Positions 18,598 to 31,900 of a stretch of DNA of 64,000 nt are shown here, piece after piece. The notes beneath the pieces are model-generated. The model was not told the DNA's origin. It saw only the letters and a list, made by a program, of their open reading frames with translations, and did no database searches. Both the position numbers and the translations under genes were made by a program. Source of the stretch: GCA-002708315 sp963676635. Its GTDB lineage: Bacteria; Bacteroidota; Bacteroidia; Bacteroidales; F082. Location: positions 930,001-994,000 of the forward strand of contig OY781105.1 in assembly GCA_963676635.1 (NCBI GenBank), in the 5' to 3' direction. Each line of letters starts with the position of its first letter. Within the stretch, counting starts at the first letter, position 1.

Positions 18598-18748
18598 AAT
18601 TTCAATAATCAAGCACCAAATATCAAACAAATTCCAATAATCAAAGTTCAAATGTTCAAAACCCAACACTCCGGGATTGTCATCTGGTTTCCCCTTGTCA
18701 CCTTGTAACCTTGTCACCTTGTAACCTTGTCACCTTGTAACCTTGTCA
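18598..18748. repeat. Inverted copy of mosaic block plus 8-bp tandem
   Basis: Seven 8-bp units alternating CCTTGTCA and CCTTGTAA occupy 18693-18748. Next to them are the reverse complements of the CAGATGACAATCCCGGAGTG segment and of R2, giving an inverted copy of 12541-12704. It sits between the PorP/SprF gene and the second type B cargo gene, which otherwise look like one operon. Confidence 0.8.
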
Positions 18749-18781
18749 CTCCTAGTCCCTTGTCTCTCGTCCCTTCAAACC

Positions 18782-19864
18782 CTAAAACGGTGAGCACTCA
18801 ATCGGGCTATATCCGCTCTTCGACCTTGGTGCCATAAAGTTACCTCTGTCGGATTTCCTGATAAGTCCTATATCATCAAATTCAAAAATAAGACTGATCT
18901 CATGTGATGGCCCTGTGAAGTTATAAACTGCGTTGATATTGAACTCATAGGAGTACATAACTTTCATTCTGTACTCTTCGTTGAATGGGATATTTAATCC
19001 TGCCATTACGTTGAAGTTCGATAGCTCATCGTATTCCAACGCGCTGTTCCTGTACCACATGCCAAAATAAACCTGGCGCATGTAAAAGTTCACTCCCAGG
19101 TTGTATTGCATCATACCAACCTGGTGTTCTACCATTACACCCGGATTAATCTTAAACCCCTGGCGTTTTGAATAGTAACCGTAGTCTTCTCTTATGGTTA
19201 TGATAAAATCCACATTATATACATATTTCCTTGGCAGTTTGGCGTCCACATCAAAGAAGCTTTGGTTTGGCTGTGTGATATGGTGTACTGCTGCCCCAAT
19301 GGTACCTTCGATATCATTACCCTTAAACTGGAATACACCACCAAAGGCAAAGTCAGGAAACACTACCTTGTTTCTTGCAGCTCCGGCAAACTGTGTGGGG
19401 TAGATATTTCCCCATCTGGGATCCAGCTGATCACTCAAAACAAGATCATCCCAGTTTAGCTGCTGTGACATTACTGATGCCAATGCCCCTAACTGGAATA
19501 TGCTCTGTCGACTAATGGGTATCCTTACGGAAGGCATAAAGCCAATTACGCTGGTTCGTAACGCCCCCATTCCCGACTGGCTCTGGTTGGCGATAATACC
19601 AATACCACCAGCTCCTGGTAAAGATCTCTCTGCCACATCAGCACTAAAGCAGTAACTGCTGTAATCACCAGCCAGTCCGGTCCACTGCCTCCGGTAATTA
19701 AGCCTGGCTTTTAATCCTTGCGTGAGACCAACATATCCCGGATTGAAATATGTGGGGTTGTTATAAAACTGTGAATAATCCAAATCCTGCGATGTTGCCG
19801 GTATCACAGTTATCATTGCCATTACAATTAACAGCACCGTTATTGGCTTTCTCCTTATTTTCAT
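18782..19864 (-). CDS. PorP/SprF family T9SS outer-membrane protein
   Basis: A 360-residue protein with signal peptide MKIRRKPITVLLIVMAMITVIPATSQ. The mature start, DLDYSQFYNNPTYFNPGYVGLTQG, followed by LNYRRQWTGL, is the hallmark of the PorP/SprF family. Later barrel strands such as GIGIIANQSQSGMGALRTS and YRMKVMYSYEFNINAVYNF complete it. These outer-membrane proteins are needed for secretion or surface attachment of type B T9SS cargo, as with SprF and SprB in Flavobacterium johnsoniae. An upstream ATG (19885) is less likely. It begins 37 bp after the stop of the giant type B gene, so the two are almost certainly cotranscribed partners. Confidence 0.93.
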   Translation of the reverse strand: MKIRRKPITVLLIVMAMITVIPATSQDLDYSQFYNNPTYFNPGYVGLTQGLKARLNYRRQWTGLAGDYSSYCFSADVAERSLPGAGGIGIIANQSQSGMGALRTSVIGFMPSVRIPISRQSIFQLGALASVMSQQLNWDDLVLSDQLDPRWGNIYPTQFAGAARNKVVFPDFAFGGVFQFKGNDIEGTIGAAVHHITQPNQSFFDVDAKLPRKYVYNVDFIITIREDYGYYSKRQGFKINPGVMVEHQVGMMQYNLGVNFYMRQVYFGMWYRNSALEYDELSNFNVMAGLNIPFNEEYRMKVMYSYEFNINAVYNFTGPSHEISLIFEFDDIGLIRKSDRGNFMAPRSKSGYSPIECSPF

Positions 19865-19901
19865 TGTGATATGTATATTAATCATTGTTTTTTATCTTTT
19901 C

Positions 19902-22900
19902 TTACCTAACCAACATAATAGTCCCGCTAGTCCCGGTATTACCATCACCATTGTCAGTACCTCTCCAGTGACTACCATCTTCAAATACTGCTTCGATTCT
20001 CCAGATATAGCTACCTGTTGGTAATGGCTCTCCTTCGTAGGTGCCATCCCAACCTTCGGAAGGTACTCCGTCGATAAGCTCTGTTGTCTCGAATACAAGA
20101 TTGCCCCATGCGCTGTAAACTTCCAGCTTGTAGCTACTGAGATTAATACCCACTGGCTTGAATGTCTGCAAGTCGGTTATCGGTGATGAAGGTACAAAGG
20201 TATTTGGCACAAACAAGTTGGTGAACAACAGATTATAAACCTGGTATGTAGTATCCGGACAACCTTGCTGGTTCCAGCTTACAAGCATTATGGTATAATT
20301 ACCATCTTCCTCGTACTGGAAGATAGGATTAACATCGTTGGATGTCCATATGCCCTGGTTGTAATCGAAGTCCCATTCGTAGTCCACCGGATTATTGGTA
20401 CTTAAATTATCAAAGTAAACCTGTCCCTGTCTGTTGGTGTCTATAATCACAAACTCAGATATAGGCTTAGGTATTATCTCTATTTCCGCAGATGCTGTAT
20501 CCATACACAGATGTTCATCGGTGATAATCATCTCTACCGTGTACATCCCTGCACTGTCGTAAATATATTGTGGTGCCTGGATAATGGCTGTGTCTGCCGG
20601 TGCTTTGAGTGTGTCGCCAAAGTTCCAGAACCAGCTTGCTATTACAGCACTGTCGGCTATGGATGTTTCTTCAAACTGCGTATAGTAGCTCATACATGTG
20701 TTCTGATATGTGAACTGTGCTACTGGCAGCTTGTAGATGGTTATGGTGTCTTTTGTTGAATCGGCACACATAAACCTGTTCTGGACAAACAGACTAACAG
20801 GGTAACTCTCAAATGTAGGATATACATACTTAGGATCCTGAACATTGGATGTGTCTGCCTCTGTTGTTGGATCACCAAAGTTCCACAGTCTGTATGTTGT
20901 AGGTTCACCAAAGATAGTGCTGTTATCGCTATAGTATGTTGTATCTCTCTGGCAGTTGTTTTCAAGACCAATCATTGGCAATGGAGTAGGATGTACTTCG
21001 AACTCTACCATGGTCGTTGTTGTATAGCTGTTGGTGTCAATACCGGCTGTAATGGTCAGACTTAATTCATATGTGCCTGCGTCAGCATAGGTATGCCATA
21101 CAGTGTCTGTGAACACATCGTATGTTTCTGTAGTGCCATCACCGAAGTCCCACAGCCATGTGCCTATCATACCGTTATTGCTGGCAAGGAATGATGTATC
21201 AACAAAGAACAACTCATTTCTTGCACATATCGGCTCATCAGGTACTTTGAATCCTGCTGTTATACATGGAGCTACATATACTTCCTGAACAACTGTGTCA
21301 ATACATCCATTGTAGTTGGTTACAATAAGCTGCACAAGGTAGGTTGAATCATTAGGACCATATAGGTGTGTAGGGTTCCAAATACTATCCGTATTGTTTG
21401 TGGAAGTAGTATCACCAAAGTCCCAGTACCAGCTTTCAATAAACTCACCACCACTGTATGTCACTCCTTCAAAGTAAGTAGGTATCTCACAGCCACCGAT
21501 GGTATTGGTAAAGCTTGCCACAGGCAGTGAATCGATTGTTATCTCTGATGTATATATAGCCTGGCAGTCGTTGGTATCTGTTGCTATCAATTCAACGAGA
21601 TAGATACCCGGTGCTGGGAATGTATGACTAATAGTATCATGGTATGTGAGCTCAGTCTGGCTGCCATCATGGAAGTTCCACAGGTAGTTGGCCACTGAAT
21701 CATTTTCCGGACCATAGAATGCCTGGAACTCTGTTGGCTGTCCCAAGCATACATCTGTTGCTTCAAAGGATGTCTCTATTGCTCCGAATACACATACTTC
21801 CATTGTATCGGTGGCACTACAGCCGTTGTTATTAAAGGCTGTAAGTGTTACCTGGTAGCAGGTGTCTGTTATCTCGTAGATATAACTTGGATCAACTTCG
21901 TCAGAGTAGTAACCATCATCCAGATGCCATTCGTAGCCGGTAATCGGACTATTATCACTTCCCATTACACTTTCATTAAAGAAGTTCACTTGTCCCGGTG
22001 GGTCACATGCCTGTGCGAAGTTAAAGGCTGGTACTGGTACGTCGAATACCTGTACCGGCAATGTTATTGAGTCACTACAGCCTGAGTTATCCCAGACAAT
22101 AAGTGTTACGTAATAAGTATCATTTGTTGTATAAGTATGTACAGGATCGGTTTCATCGGATGTGTTACCATCGCCGAAGTCCCAGCTCCAGTTGTTGATA
22201 TATCCATTATTGGTATAGCTAAAATCAGTGAATGATGTGCTGTCTCCCAAACATGCATTATCATAGCTGAATAGCGCTTCTGGTGCGTAGTTAACATGTA
22301 CCTCCTGAGAGGTTGAGTTCTCACAGCCACTTACATCTGTTACTGTAAGCGTAACGGTGTATGTCCCTGCCTGCTGATATCCATAGCCTGGGTTTTGTTC
22401 GATGGATGTGCCTCCATCACCAAACTGCCAGTACCATGTGGCTATCTCTGAGTTGGAGATCCCTGTGAACTGTGCAAGACTACCCAAACAAATGGTGTCA
22501 TTTTCAATGGTGAAGTCAACATCCGGTAGTGCTGTGATGACTATCTCATGCTCTACTGTATCTGTACAGCCCATAGTATTATGTATTATCAGTGTGACAG
22601 TAAATGTGCTGTCGGTGCTGAACACATGTGTTGGATTTGGCAGGTTGGATGTATTGTTGGTACCCGATGCCGGATCACCAAAATACCATTCCCACTGGCC
22701 TATATCCGGACCACCATTAGTTGAGCTGATATCTGTAAACTGTACAGGTTCGTTTAAGCATCCTGCATCCCAGTTGAAGTCGGCAATAGGTGATGATACT
22801 ATCACTACCTGTTTTGTGACATTATTCTCACAACCTTCTGCGTCTGTTACTGTAAGCACTACATCAAAGGTGCCTTCATTGGTATACATATGTTCAACAT

Positions 22901-25900
22901 TAGGATTGTCGGGAGCGTTGATAGTTATTTCATTACCATCGCCGAAGTCCCATACCCATGTCTCGATAAGACCATTTGGTGAACTGCTTAGATTAGAGAA
23001 ATAAACTGTATCGTTAAGACATGATGGCCCTGTATGTGCGAAGTTAGCCGTAGGCAATGGATTAATATCCACGCTGTGTGTAACTGATGCAAAACATCCG
23101 TCGGTTGTTTCAATGCTAAGTATCACATCGAATGTACCTGCTACCTCGTAAGTATGTGTTGGGTTTTGCAGGTTGGATGTACCACCGTCGCCAAAGCTCC
23201 ATGACCATGTAGCTACTTCGCCAACATTGGTAACAGACTCATCAACGGTAAACTGTGTCTCTTCTGTTAAGCAGTTGGCTTCCCATGTAAAGTCTACTTC
23301 AGGCTCTTCAGACACGGTTACCGTATGTGATACAGTATCCTCGCAGCCGTTGATATTTGCTACCATAAGCAGTACTGTATAGTCGCCCGGTGCTGAGAAC
23401 AGGTGTACAGGGTTTTGCAATGTTGAAGTATTAGAAGCTCCTGATCCGGGATCACCAAAGTCCCACAGCCATGTTACTATCTCACCACCGCCGTTAATAG
23501 TACTCTCGTCGGTAAAGCTAACCGGACCACTGGCGCAGCCTGAGTTATAATCAAAGAGAGCTATTGGTCCCGGCTCTGTGGTTACCGTATGTGTTGAACT
23601 ATTGGAGCAGCTATCGGAATTGGTCACAGTAAGCGTTACCGTATAGGTGCTGGTGCCTGAATATATATGCGTCACATCAGGATCACCACCGAAATAGACA
23701 GTAGTATCAGATCCGTCACCAAACTCCCAGAACCATTCTGTTATATATCCAGTTTGTGTTGTACTATGATCGAAGAATTCAACAGGGTTGTTCGCGCACA
23801 CCTGCGTGCCTATATTAAATAAGGAGTTAGGCAGTGGGTTAACAGTAAGTTGTTTTATCACTGTATTTGTTGCCCCCATTGTATCCACAATGCTACAGCT
23901 TACATTATAAGTGCCAGAAGCAGCATAGGTGTGGATAGGTTCCATATCAGAACTTGTGCTACCATCACCGAAATCCCAGTCCCAGGAGGTTACTGCTCCA
24001 ATATCTGTTGGAGGATCAAGGATAGTAAACTGTATTTGTTCACCCAAACAAGCATAGCTCCATTCGTAATCGAGATCAGGGATGTTCACAACCGTTACCA
24101 GATGAGTAACTGTATTCTCACAGCCTTCAATATCTGTAACAGTAAGCTCTACATTGAATGTTCCTACAGTTGGGAATACATGAGCAGGATTCTGGTCTGT
24201 TGACGTAGTACCATCATGGAAATCCCAGTTCCAGTTAGTAATGGTATTACCAGAATTGCCATAGAAATTGGTTGTATTGCCAAGCATAGTAGGCTCAGGA
24301 TCCCATGTGAAGAACACTGATGGTAATCCTGATGTGTATATTGTCTGGTATGTTGTATCAGAGCAGCTGTACCCTGAGCTGTCGGCTGTCACCACAAACA
24401 TCACATCGTAAGTGCTAATGCCTGTTGTATAACTATGAACAGGGTTTTGTAAATCTGATGTGAATCCATCGCCGAAGTCCCAGAAGAACTCAGTGGCAAA
24501 ATAGCCTGATGGTATCTCGCTCTCATCCGCAAAAGCAACAGAAGTACAGCTTACATTTGAGTAACTAAAGTCTGCCGTAGGTCCCGGCAATACTCTGATT
24601 TCATCTGTCTCCGTAGCAGAACAACCTGTTGAATCAGTTACAATAAGTGTAACTGTGTATGTATTTCCTGATGGGTAATAATGTATCGGGTTTTGCTGAT
24701 AGGATATACCACCATCACCAAATTCCCAGTACCATTCATCCACGTTGGCAGAGCCTGTGGCAGTGAAGTACACAGGAGATCCCTTACATACTACGCTATC
24801 GCTCATGGTAAAGCTAACCTCAGGAACTGGCTTAATAGTAACTACTTCTGAAATATTATTTATACATCCATTGGTATCAACCACTTCAAGTATTACGTTG
24901 TATGTGCCTGTATCGGCATACATATGAGCAGGATACTGCAGGTTACTAAAATGACCATCACCGAAGTCCCAGTGCCATGTTTCTATTGGGAATCCTGACT
25001 CACCGTAGAAATTAACAGAATCGCCAAAGCAAACAGGGTCATCCCAGGTAAGGTATACATCCGGCAAGGATGGTACATTAACAGGAAGGACTATAGAGTC
25101 ATAGCAGATAAAACCAAGACTATCAGCGCCAACGATCAGGCTAACCATATATGTTTCACCTCCCGGTATAGTGTTGGAAGGATAATTATGTGACGGATTT
25201 TGCAGTGTGTCGGTAGTACCATCGCCAAAGTCCCAGAACCATGAAACAAGATTATAACCCGGGTCGCACGTACTCAGGTCAGTAAACTGTATACTGTCGC
25301 ACAATGCTATTTCATAGGTAAAGTCTGCATCAGGCGGCGTAGTCAGATAAATTGAGTCTTCCATAACAGCCACACAGCCCATGGTATTTGTAACAGTAAG
25401 AGTAATGTTGAAGTGTCCCCAGGTGGTATAGAAATGAGTAACATTCTGTCCCGAGCCTGTCTGTCCGTCGCCGAAGTCCCACTGCCATGATTCAATATCA
25501 GAGCTACCTGTGGCATTAAACAACACACTGGAATTAGTACATGCGTTTGACATATCCACTGTAAAGTCAGCTTCAGGAAGATCAGAAACTGTTACCTGAT
25601 GTGTGACAGAATCGGAACATCCACCATCATCTGTAAAAGTAAACCACACATCATAGGTACCTGAAGCAGCATATGTATGTGCCGGCTCTGCCACTGTTGA
25701 TGTATTACCATCACCGAAGTCCCATTGCCAGTTGGAAAGCACTGCTGTACCCGACTGTGTAAAGGTAATAGCATCACCCAGACATACAGTATCATCAGAC
25801 ACAACAAAATCCATATTCACAGGATCAGGCACTGAAATAGTATGCTCAACAGTATCAGGACAACCGTAAAGATTAACAGCCACAAGCTGCACAATGTAAT

Positions 25901-28900
25901 CACCACCAATGCTGTAAACATGAGAAGTATCACCACTGGCATTATTGATAACCACGAGAGGCGACCCATCGCCAAAGTCCCATGTAAAGCTTACCACAGG
26001 AGAATCAACAGGTACTGTTTCATCAGTAAAGTAAACAGTTTCGTTAGCACATCCCGGTGTATTAAAAGAAAACTCTGCTACCGGTGGCTCGCTAAGCACA
26101 AGCACCATGCTATCAATTGCATTACTGCAGAATGCGTTTTCTGATACACCCTGCAAGAACAGCGTTACTGATCCGGCAGTAAGGTCTGAAGCATCAGGAT
26201 AATATGTTGTATTCAGCTCTCCGGAATTACCGAATGTTCCTGCACCGTCTGTTGTCCATGTTATAGATAACGCGTTATCAGCTGTAGCGTAAGCAAGCTG
26301 ATAAGGATCAGTATTACAAATGGAATCATCAGGACCTGCATACACTTCAGGTGCCGGATAAACGGTAACAATCACAATAGATGTTGCCGAGTCGGCAGCA
26401 CATTCTCCGGTACCGTAAGCTGTAAGTGTTAATATCATATCAGTAGCAATATCAACGTTGCCCGGATGGAAATCAGTAACCAGATTAGATGCATCACTGA
26501 ATACACCGCTGCCTGTTTCTACTGTCCATAAAACAGAGCTGTAATTGGATGCAGTACCACTGAGGGTAATCGTATCCAGTTCACAAATCTCCCCTCCTGT
26601 TCCGGCATCTACTTCCGGCAGACTATCGAAGGTAACTGTTTTCACAGATACGGAGTCCATGGCAGCACATTCACCCATTCCGTATACCGTAAGGGTAAAA
26701 GTAACAGTGCTGCCAGCGTCAGCAGGGTCAGGAGTATATGATGTGTTAACAATATCAGGATCACTGATGATACCAAAGCCATCATGTGTCCATAATACTG
26801 ATGATGCATTCTGGGCAGAAGCATCAGTAAAATCAATCTGAGCAACAGAAACACATGCATCTTCATCAGCCCCGGCATAAGCCACAGGCAGAGGATCTAT
26901 ATCAATTGACACCCATGATGTGTCAGTCTCTGCCGAACATCCGGCAAGACCAGTTACAACCATCATTAGATCCACTGTTGTTCCTTCATCAGATAACACC
27001 GGCATATAAACAGGATTTAATAAAGAAGAGTCATCAAGAGACCCGTTTCCGCTAAGGATAGTCCATTCAACAGAGCTATAGCTCGATGCAGAGGCGTCAC
27101 TAAGAGTATAAGGTACAGACACACAAGTTGCGCCATCATCGCCCGCAATTGCTTCCGGCAACGGAACCACTTCAACCCGGAAGGTTCCTGTTAATGCACC
27201 TTCGCAATACGGACTTTCAGTATAAGTAACAGATACCAGTGAATATGTTGTTGATTCAGTCTGGCACACCTCTATTATATGTTCAGGTATTGTTGGATCG
27301 AGGATATGTGTGAAATTACTGGTGCCGTTAGTATAAACAAGCTCCACTTCCTGTGTTCCTGTAAGCATAACAGTCATGTCAGTACAGTAAATGTTTTCAC
27401 AGATACTGTCCACACCACTTAACTCAGCAGTAGGCAGGGGTATTTCAGTAAGTTCAACAGAACCATCCATTTCAAGGGAACAGTAAGGATTAATCACAAA
27501 CTCAGCTTCCACAGTATAAATACCACCACCATATTGTGATACACTGTCCCAGATAATAAAGTTATTAGTACCAGCCTTTGGAGGACCCACAGCAATACCA
27601 TCACGGTAAAGCTGATAATCAATATCCAGCTGTGAATAGTTAAGCATTAACCTTACTGATTCGATGTTCCCTTCACAGAAAACAGGAGGATTAGTGAGGC
27701 AGCTTAGCTCATATACTTCAGGTTGTTCAAATATTGATACAGTACCTGTCATATCAATGGAGCAAAAAGTAGCTGTGTCCAGAGCTACAACATCATAAGT
27801 CCCTGTCAGTTCAAAAGAACCGAAGTCCAGCGGACTACCGTCGCCATATAATATTGTCTGAGTACCATCAGGAGCAGTAAGAGTATACCTGATTCCTGCC
27901 TGGCTCATATTAAGGCCAATATCCACAGGAGGGCAGTACCATCCGGGATGAACAAGAGAATCGTTGGCAGTAACATTGTACACATTAGGAGCCTGGTTAA
28001 TAATCAGCTCCCCACTCATATTGCTTTCACAACCACCGGAACCCACAGCCACTACCCAATATGTGCCAATCTGCGTGAAATCACCAAAGGTCATGGGGTT
28101 ACCATCACCGGTAATCTCAGCCTGTGGATTTGAAGCACTGTTTGACTTAAATAGCTGATAAACCACACCCACCTCAGTAGAATCCATACCAATGGTAACA
28201 GTGTCATTAGAGCAGAACTGCCCAACTGGTGTCATGCTAAAGTCTTGTGGTAAGTTATCGATTGTAGTAATGCCATTCATTGTCAGCTGGCATGTTTGTC
28301 CTGATTCAGCAATAACCCAGTATTGTCCGGGTAATTCCTGCGAACCAAAAGAAATAATGCCACCAGTACCAATAATAGTATCCAGGAATCCGGCATCATT
28401 ATTCCACAGCATATATGACACACCTGCTTCAGAACCGGAGAGGTATAATGTTTCACCAGGGCAAACAGTATCCCCCGGCATCAATGTAAATTCAACCATG
28501 GCATTGTACACATGTACATCGCCGCTCATATCACTCCAGCAGCTAACATGACCTGAATGTTCCATCAGGCCGCTAACAGTATATGTTCCGGGTACCGATT
28601 GCGGTCCAAAGTTCACTTCACCGTCAGTACCATCATCAGTGGCAATAAAAATATCATCACGATATAAATAGTAGGTAACATCGATTTCAAAGTTACTCAT
28701 ATATATCTCAACAGGAGCACATCCCCCACCCTGCGGGCTTATGGCAAACACTTCCGGAGAAGGATAAATCATTGTGCTGTCCTGCATCCAAACTTCACAA
28801 TTAGTGAGAGTGTCAACAGCCTTAACTCTGTACACACCCTCATCATCAAGAGGCCCGAAGCTAATAGAACCGCTCTCACAGTTAAAAGGACCGGATATCT

Positions 28901-31900
28901 GTATCATATCCTTTGACGGTGGATCAAAATACAGGTAGTAGTCAATACCTTCCTGACAACCATTTAGTGTTATTACTGTTCCTGTACACCCTTCTGTTGG
29001 CGACATTAAATATACTATTGGGGAAGGATTTATTTCCAGATGTTCATCAAAGAAAATCTCACATCCGGTAACAGTATCCAGAGCATAAACTCTGTACGTT
29101 CCGGGTGCTGTGAGAGTATCGAAGCATATGGCACCACCAGCAGGATCTCCTGCACTTGAATTAGTCGTTGGCTGGCTGTTAAGCCATAATGTATACACCA
29201 CTGAAGGTTCTGTTTCCAGTATACAGAGCACTTCACTGTCTTCGCAGATAGTGCCGTGAGGAGATATTTCAAATTCCAGAGGCGGTGAAACAGCATTAAT
29301 ACTGCCATTCATGTCTCTGTAACACTGGATATATCCGTGATCTATCATGGCAGTGGCAGTATAGATACCAGGATAATACAGAGTATCAAATGTTAACATA
29401 CCACCTGTACCTATAACAGTATCAATACCGGGCACATAGTAACCGCTTGAATCCAGATAATTTATATAATAATTAACCCCTGTCTGTGATCCGCTAAGGA
29501 TAGGTACAACAGGCAAGCAGTTATCGCCCGGCTGTACAAACGACAGCGAATAAATAAGAGGAGCTGTTTCCACAAGTACAACGGCAGTACCTGCCATGTA
29601 TTCCTGAAGTCCTGTTGCTATGTTAGTGCCAAGCACAGTATAGTCACCAGAAACATTAAAATCACCAAAGATTATAGAGTCGCCTGTTCCGGCAATACCC
29701 GACATTATACTAAAGCCATCTCTGATAAGAGAGTACTCCACTCCTATTTCAGAGCCATCAATACCAATTTCCGCTGATCCATCAGAGCAAATAGTATCAC
29801 CACCATAAACATTAAATATACCCGGATAGGGATTTATAGTCACCCACGATGTATCATTCATATTAGATACACAACCCGTTACTGAGTTTATGGCATATGC
29901 CGTATATGGTCCTGCCAGTGTTTGAAGGCCAAACTCAAACGGGCTGCCATTACCGGCAACACCCGGCTCAGGTGTTAATGTATCACTATAATTCATTAAT
30001 CTGTAATAGATACCTATATCAGAGTCGCTAAGACCCACAACCATACCTATACCACCGGCAGGATATGAACCACCGCCAGTCATGTTATATACTGTAGGTA
30101 ATGGATTTATTATCACTTCGGCAGTGCCTGTCATCTGGTAATAACATGAAGAAGTAACGACAGTACCAATAACAGTATACTCACCTGCGAGCATCTGATT
30201 GCCAAATGACACAGGCCCGCCATTACCAGAAACGGTAGTACCTGTAGGGCTTCCTTCATAGTACAACTGATAGTTAACGCCTGTTTCAGAGTCATCGAGA
30301 CCAATTTCAACGCCATCACCTCCGGAACAATAATCACCACCACCAGTAACATTATAAGCCACAGGTACCGGGTTAACAGTAACAGTAACACTGGAAGTGG
30401 CTGTATTATAACCATCATCAACAGTAACCGTATATTGTGTTGTTACTGATGGAGTAACAACAGGATTCTGTTCCGTTGATGTCCATGATCCGGGGACACT
30501 TACCCATGAGTAGTTGTACGTCCCGCTACCACCTGCTCCTGTTGCTGTAAGCTGAGCAGGGTTACCATCACAGATAACACCCGGCGTTACATCAGCAACC
30601 ACTGAAAGTGCAGTACCATCAATAATTACCTGCATGGCATCAGCATCAACACACCCCTTGACGTCAGTAACGGTAAGGGTATAAGTCTGGTCGCTGTATA
30701 TATTTGTAGTAACAGGAGCCAGAGTAGTAGCACCGGCGGCAATCATTCCAGCCGGCGTCCACAGATATGACAAAGGAGTAGTACCTCCACTTGCCGATCC
30801 TGCAAGTGTTGTCGAAGTTCCGTGAAAGATTGTCTGATCAACACCTGCAGAAGCTACCGGCAGTGGATTAATAATTACTTCAACGCTTCCTGTCATATCG
30901 CGTTCACAGCCTGTAGCCACATTCATGGCACCTACTGTGTATATTCCTTCTGCTGTTTTATTTCCATAAGAGAGAGCACTTCCTGTACCCGGCAACGGAC
31001 TCCCATCTGCTACACCATCAAGGTATAACTGATAGCTTATTCCTGTTTCTGAGCCATCAAGACCCACAGTCACACCGGCATCACCGCTACAGTATTCACC
31101 GCCACCAGTTACAGTAAACAAGATTGGGAGCGGATTTACTGTTACTATCACAGAACTGGTTGATGTGTTAAATCCGTCGAATACTTCCACATTATAAGTG
31201 GTAGTAGTAGTTGGTGAAACAACAGGATTCTGAAGAGTTGATGTAAAACTACCCGGTGTGGAAGTCCATTGAAAATCCTGCTGAGTAGCACTGTTACCAC
31301 CGGTAGCAGTTGCGTTTAACTGAGATGATGACCCATTGTTACAAATTGCATCAGGAGTTGCCGTAGCAGTAACAGCAAGGGCACCACCCAACAGACTCAC
31401 AACCACATCATCTGTAGACACACATGATTTGGTGTCAGTTACTGCAAAAGTATATGTCTGGTCTGTATAAATATTTTCTGTAGCTGGTGTTAACGTTGTT
31501 CCCCCGGAGGCAATCATTCCTGCCGGCGACCATAAATAAGTTAATGATCCTGTACCTCCACTGGCTGTTGCCGAAAGCGAAGTAGATGTACCATAAGGAA
31601 TAGACTGGTCGGTACCAGCACTAACAACAGGCAGAGGATTTATTGATACATCAACACTGCCGGCCATATTATTTTCACATGTAGTAGTAGTATTCACAGC
31701 TCTGGCTGTATAAGTACCTTCGCCTGTACAATTTGTAAATGAAAGCGCACTACCTGTTCCCGCTCTCGGACTTCCGTAATCACTGCCATCAAGCATAAGC
31801 TGGTAGCTTACGCCCGATTGCGAACCATCAAGGCCAACAGTAACACCACTACCACCTGCGCAATACTCACCACCTCCAGTAACAGTATATATAGTTGGTA

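Noticed and set aside
18598..18748. Insertion sequence ends
   Set aside because: There is no transposase, no target-site duplication and no fixed terminal inverted repeats; the block is made of short tandem words.
22402..23004. 200-residue plus-strand open frame inside the giant gene
   Set aside because: It is the reverse complement of PKD repeats. Similar antisense frames occur all along 20-35 kb because the repeats have biased composition.
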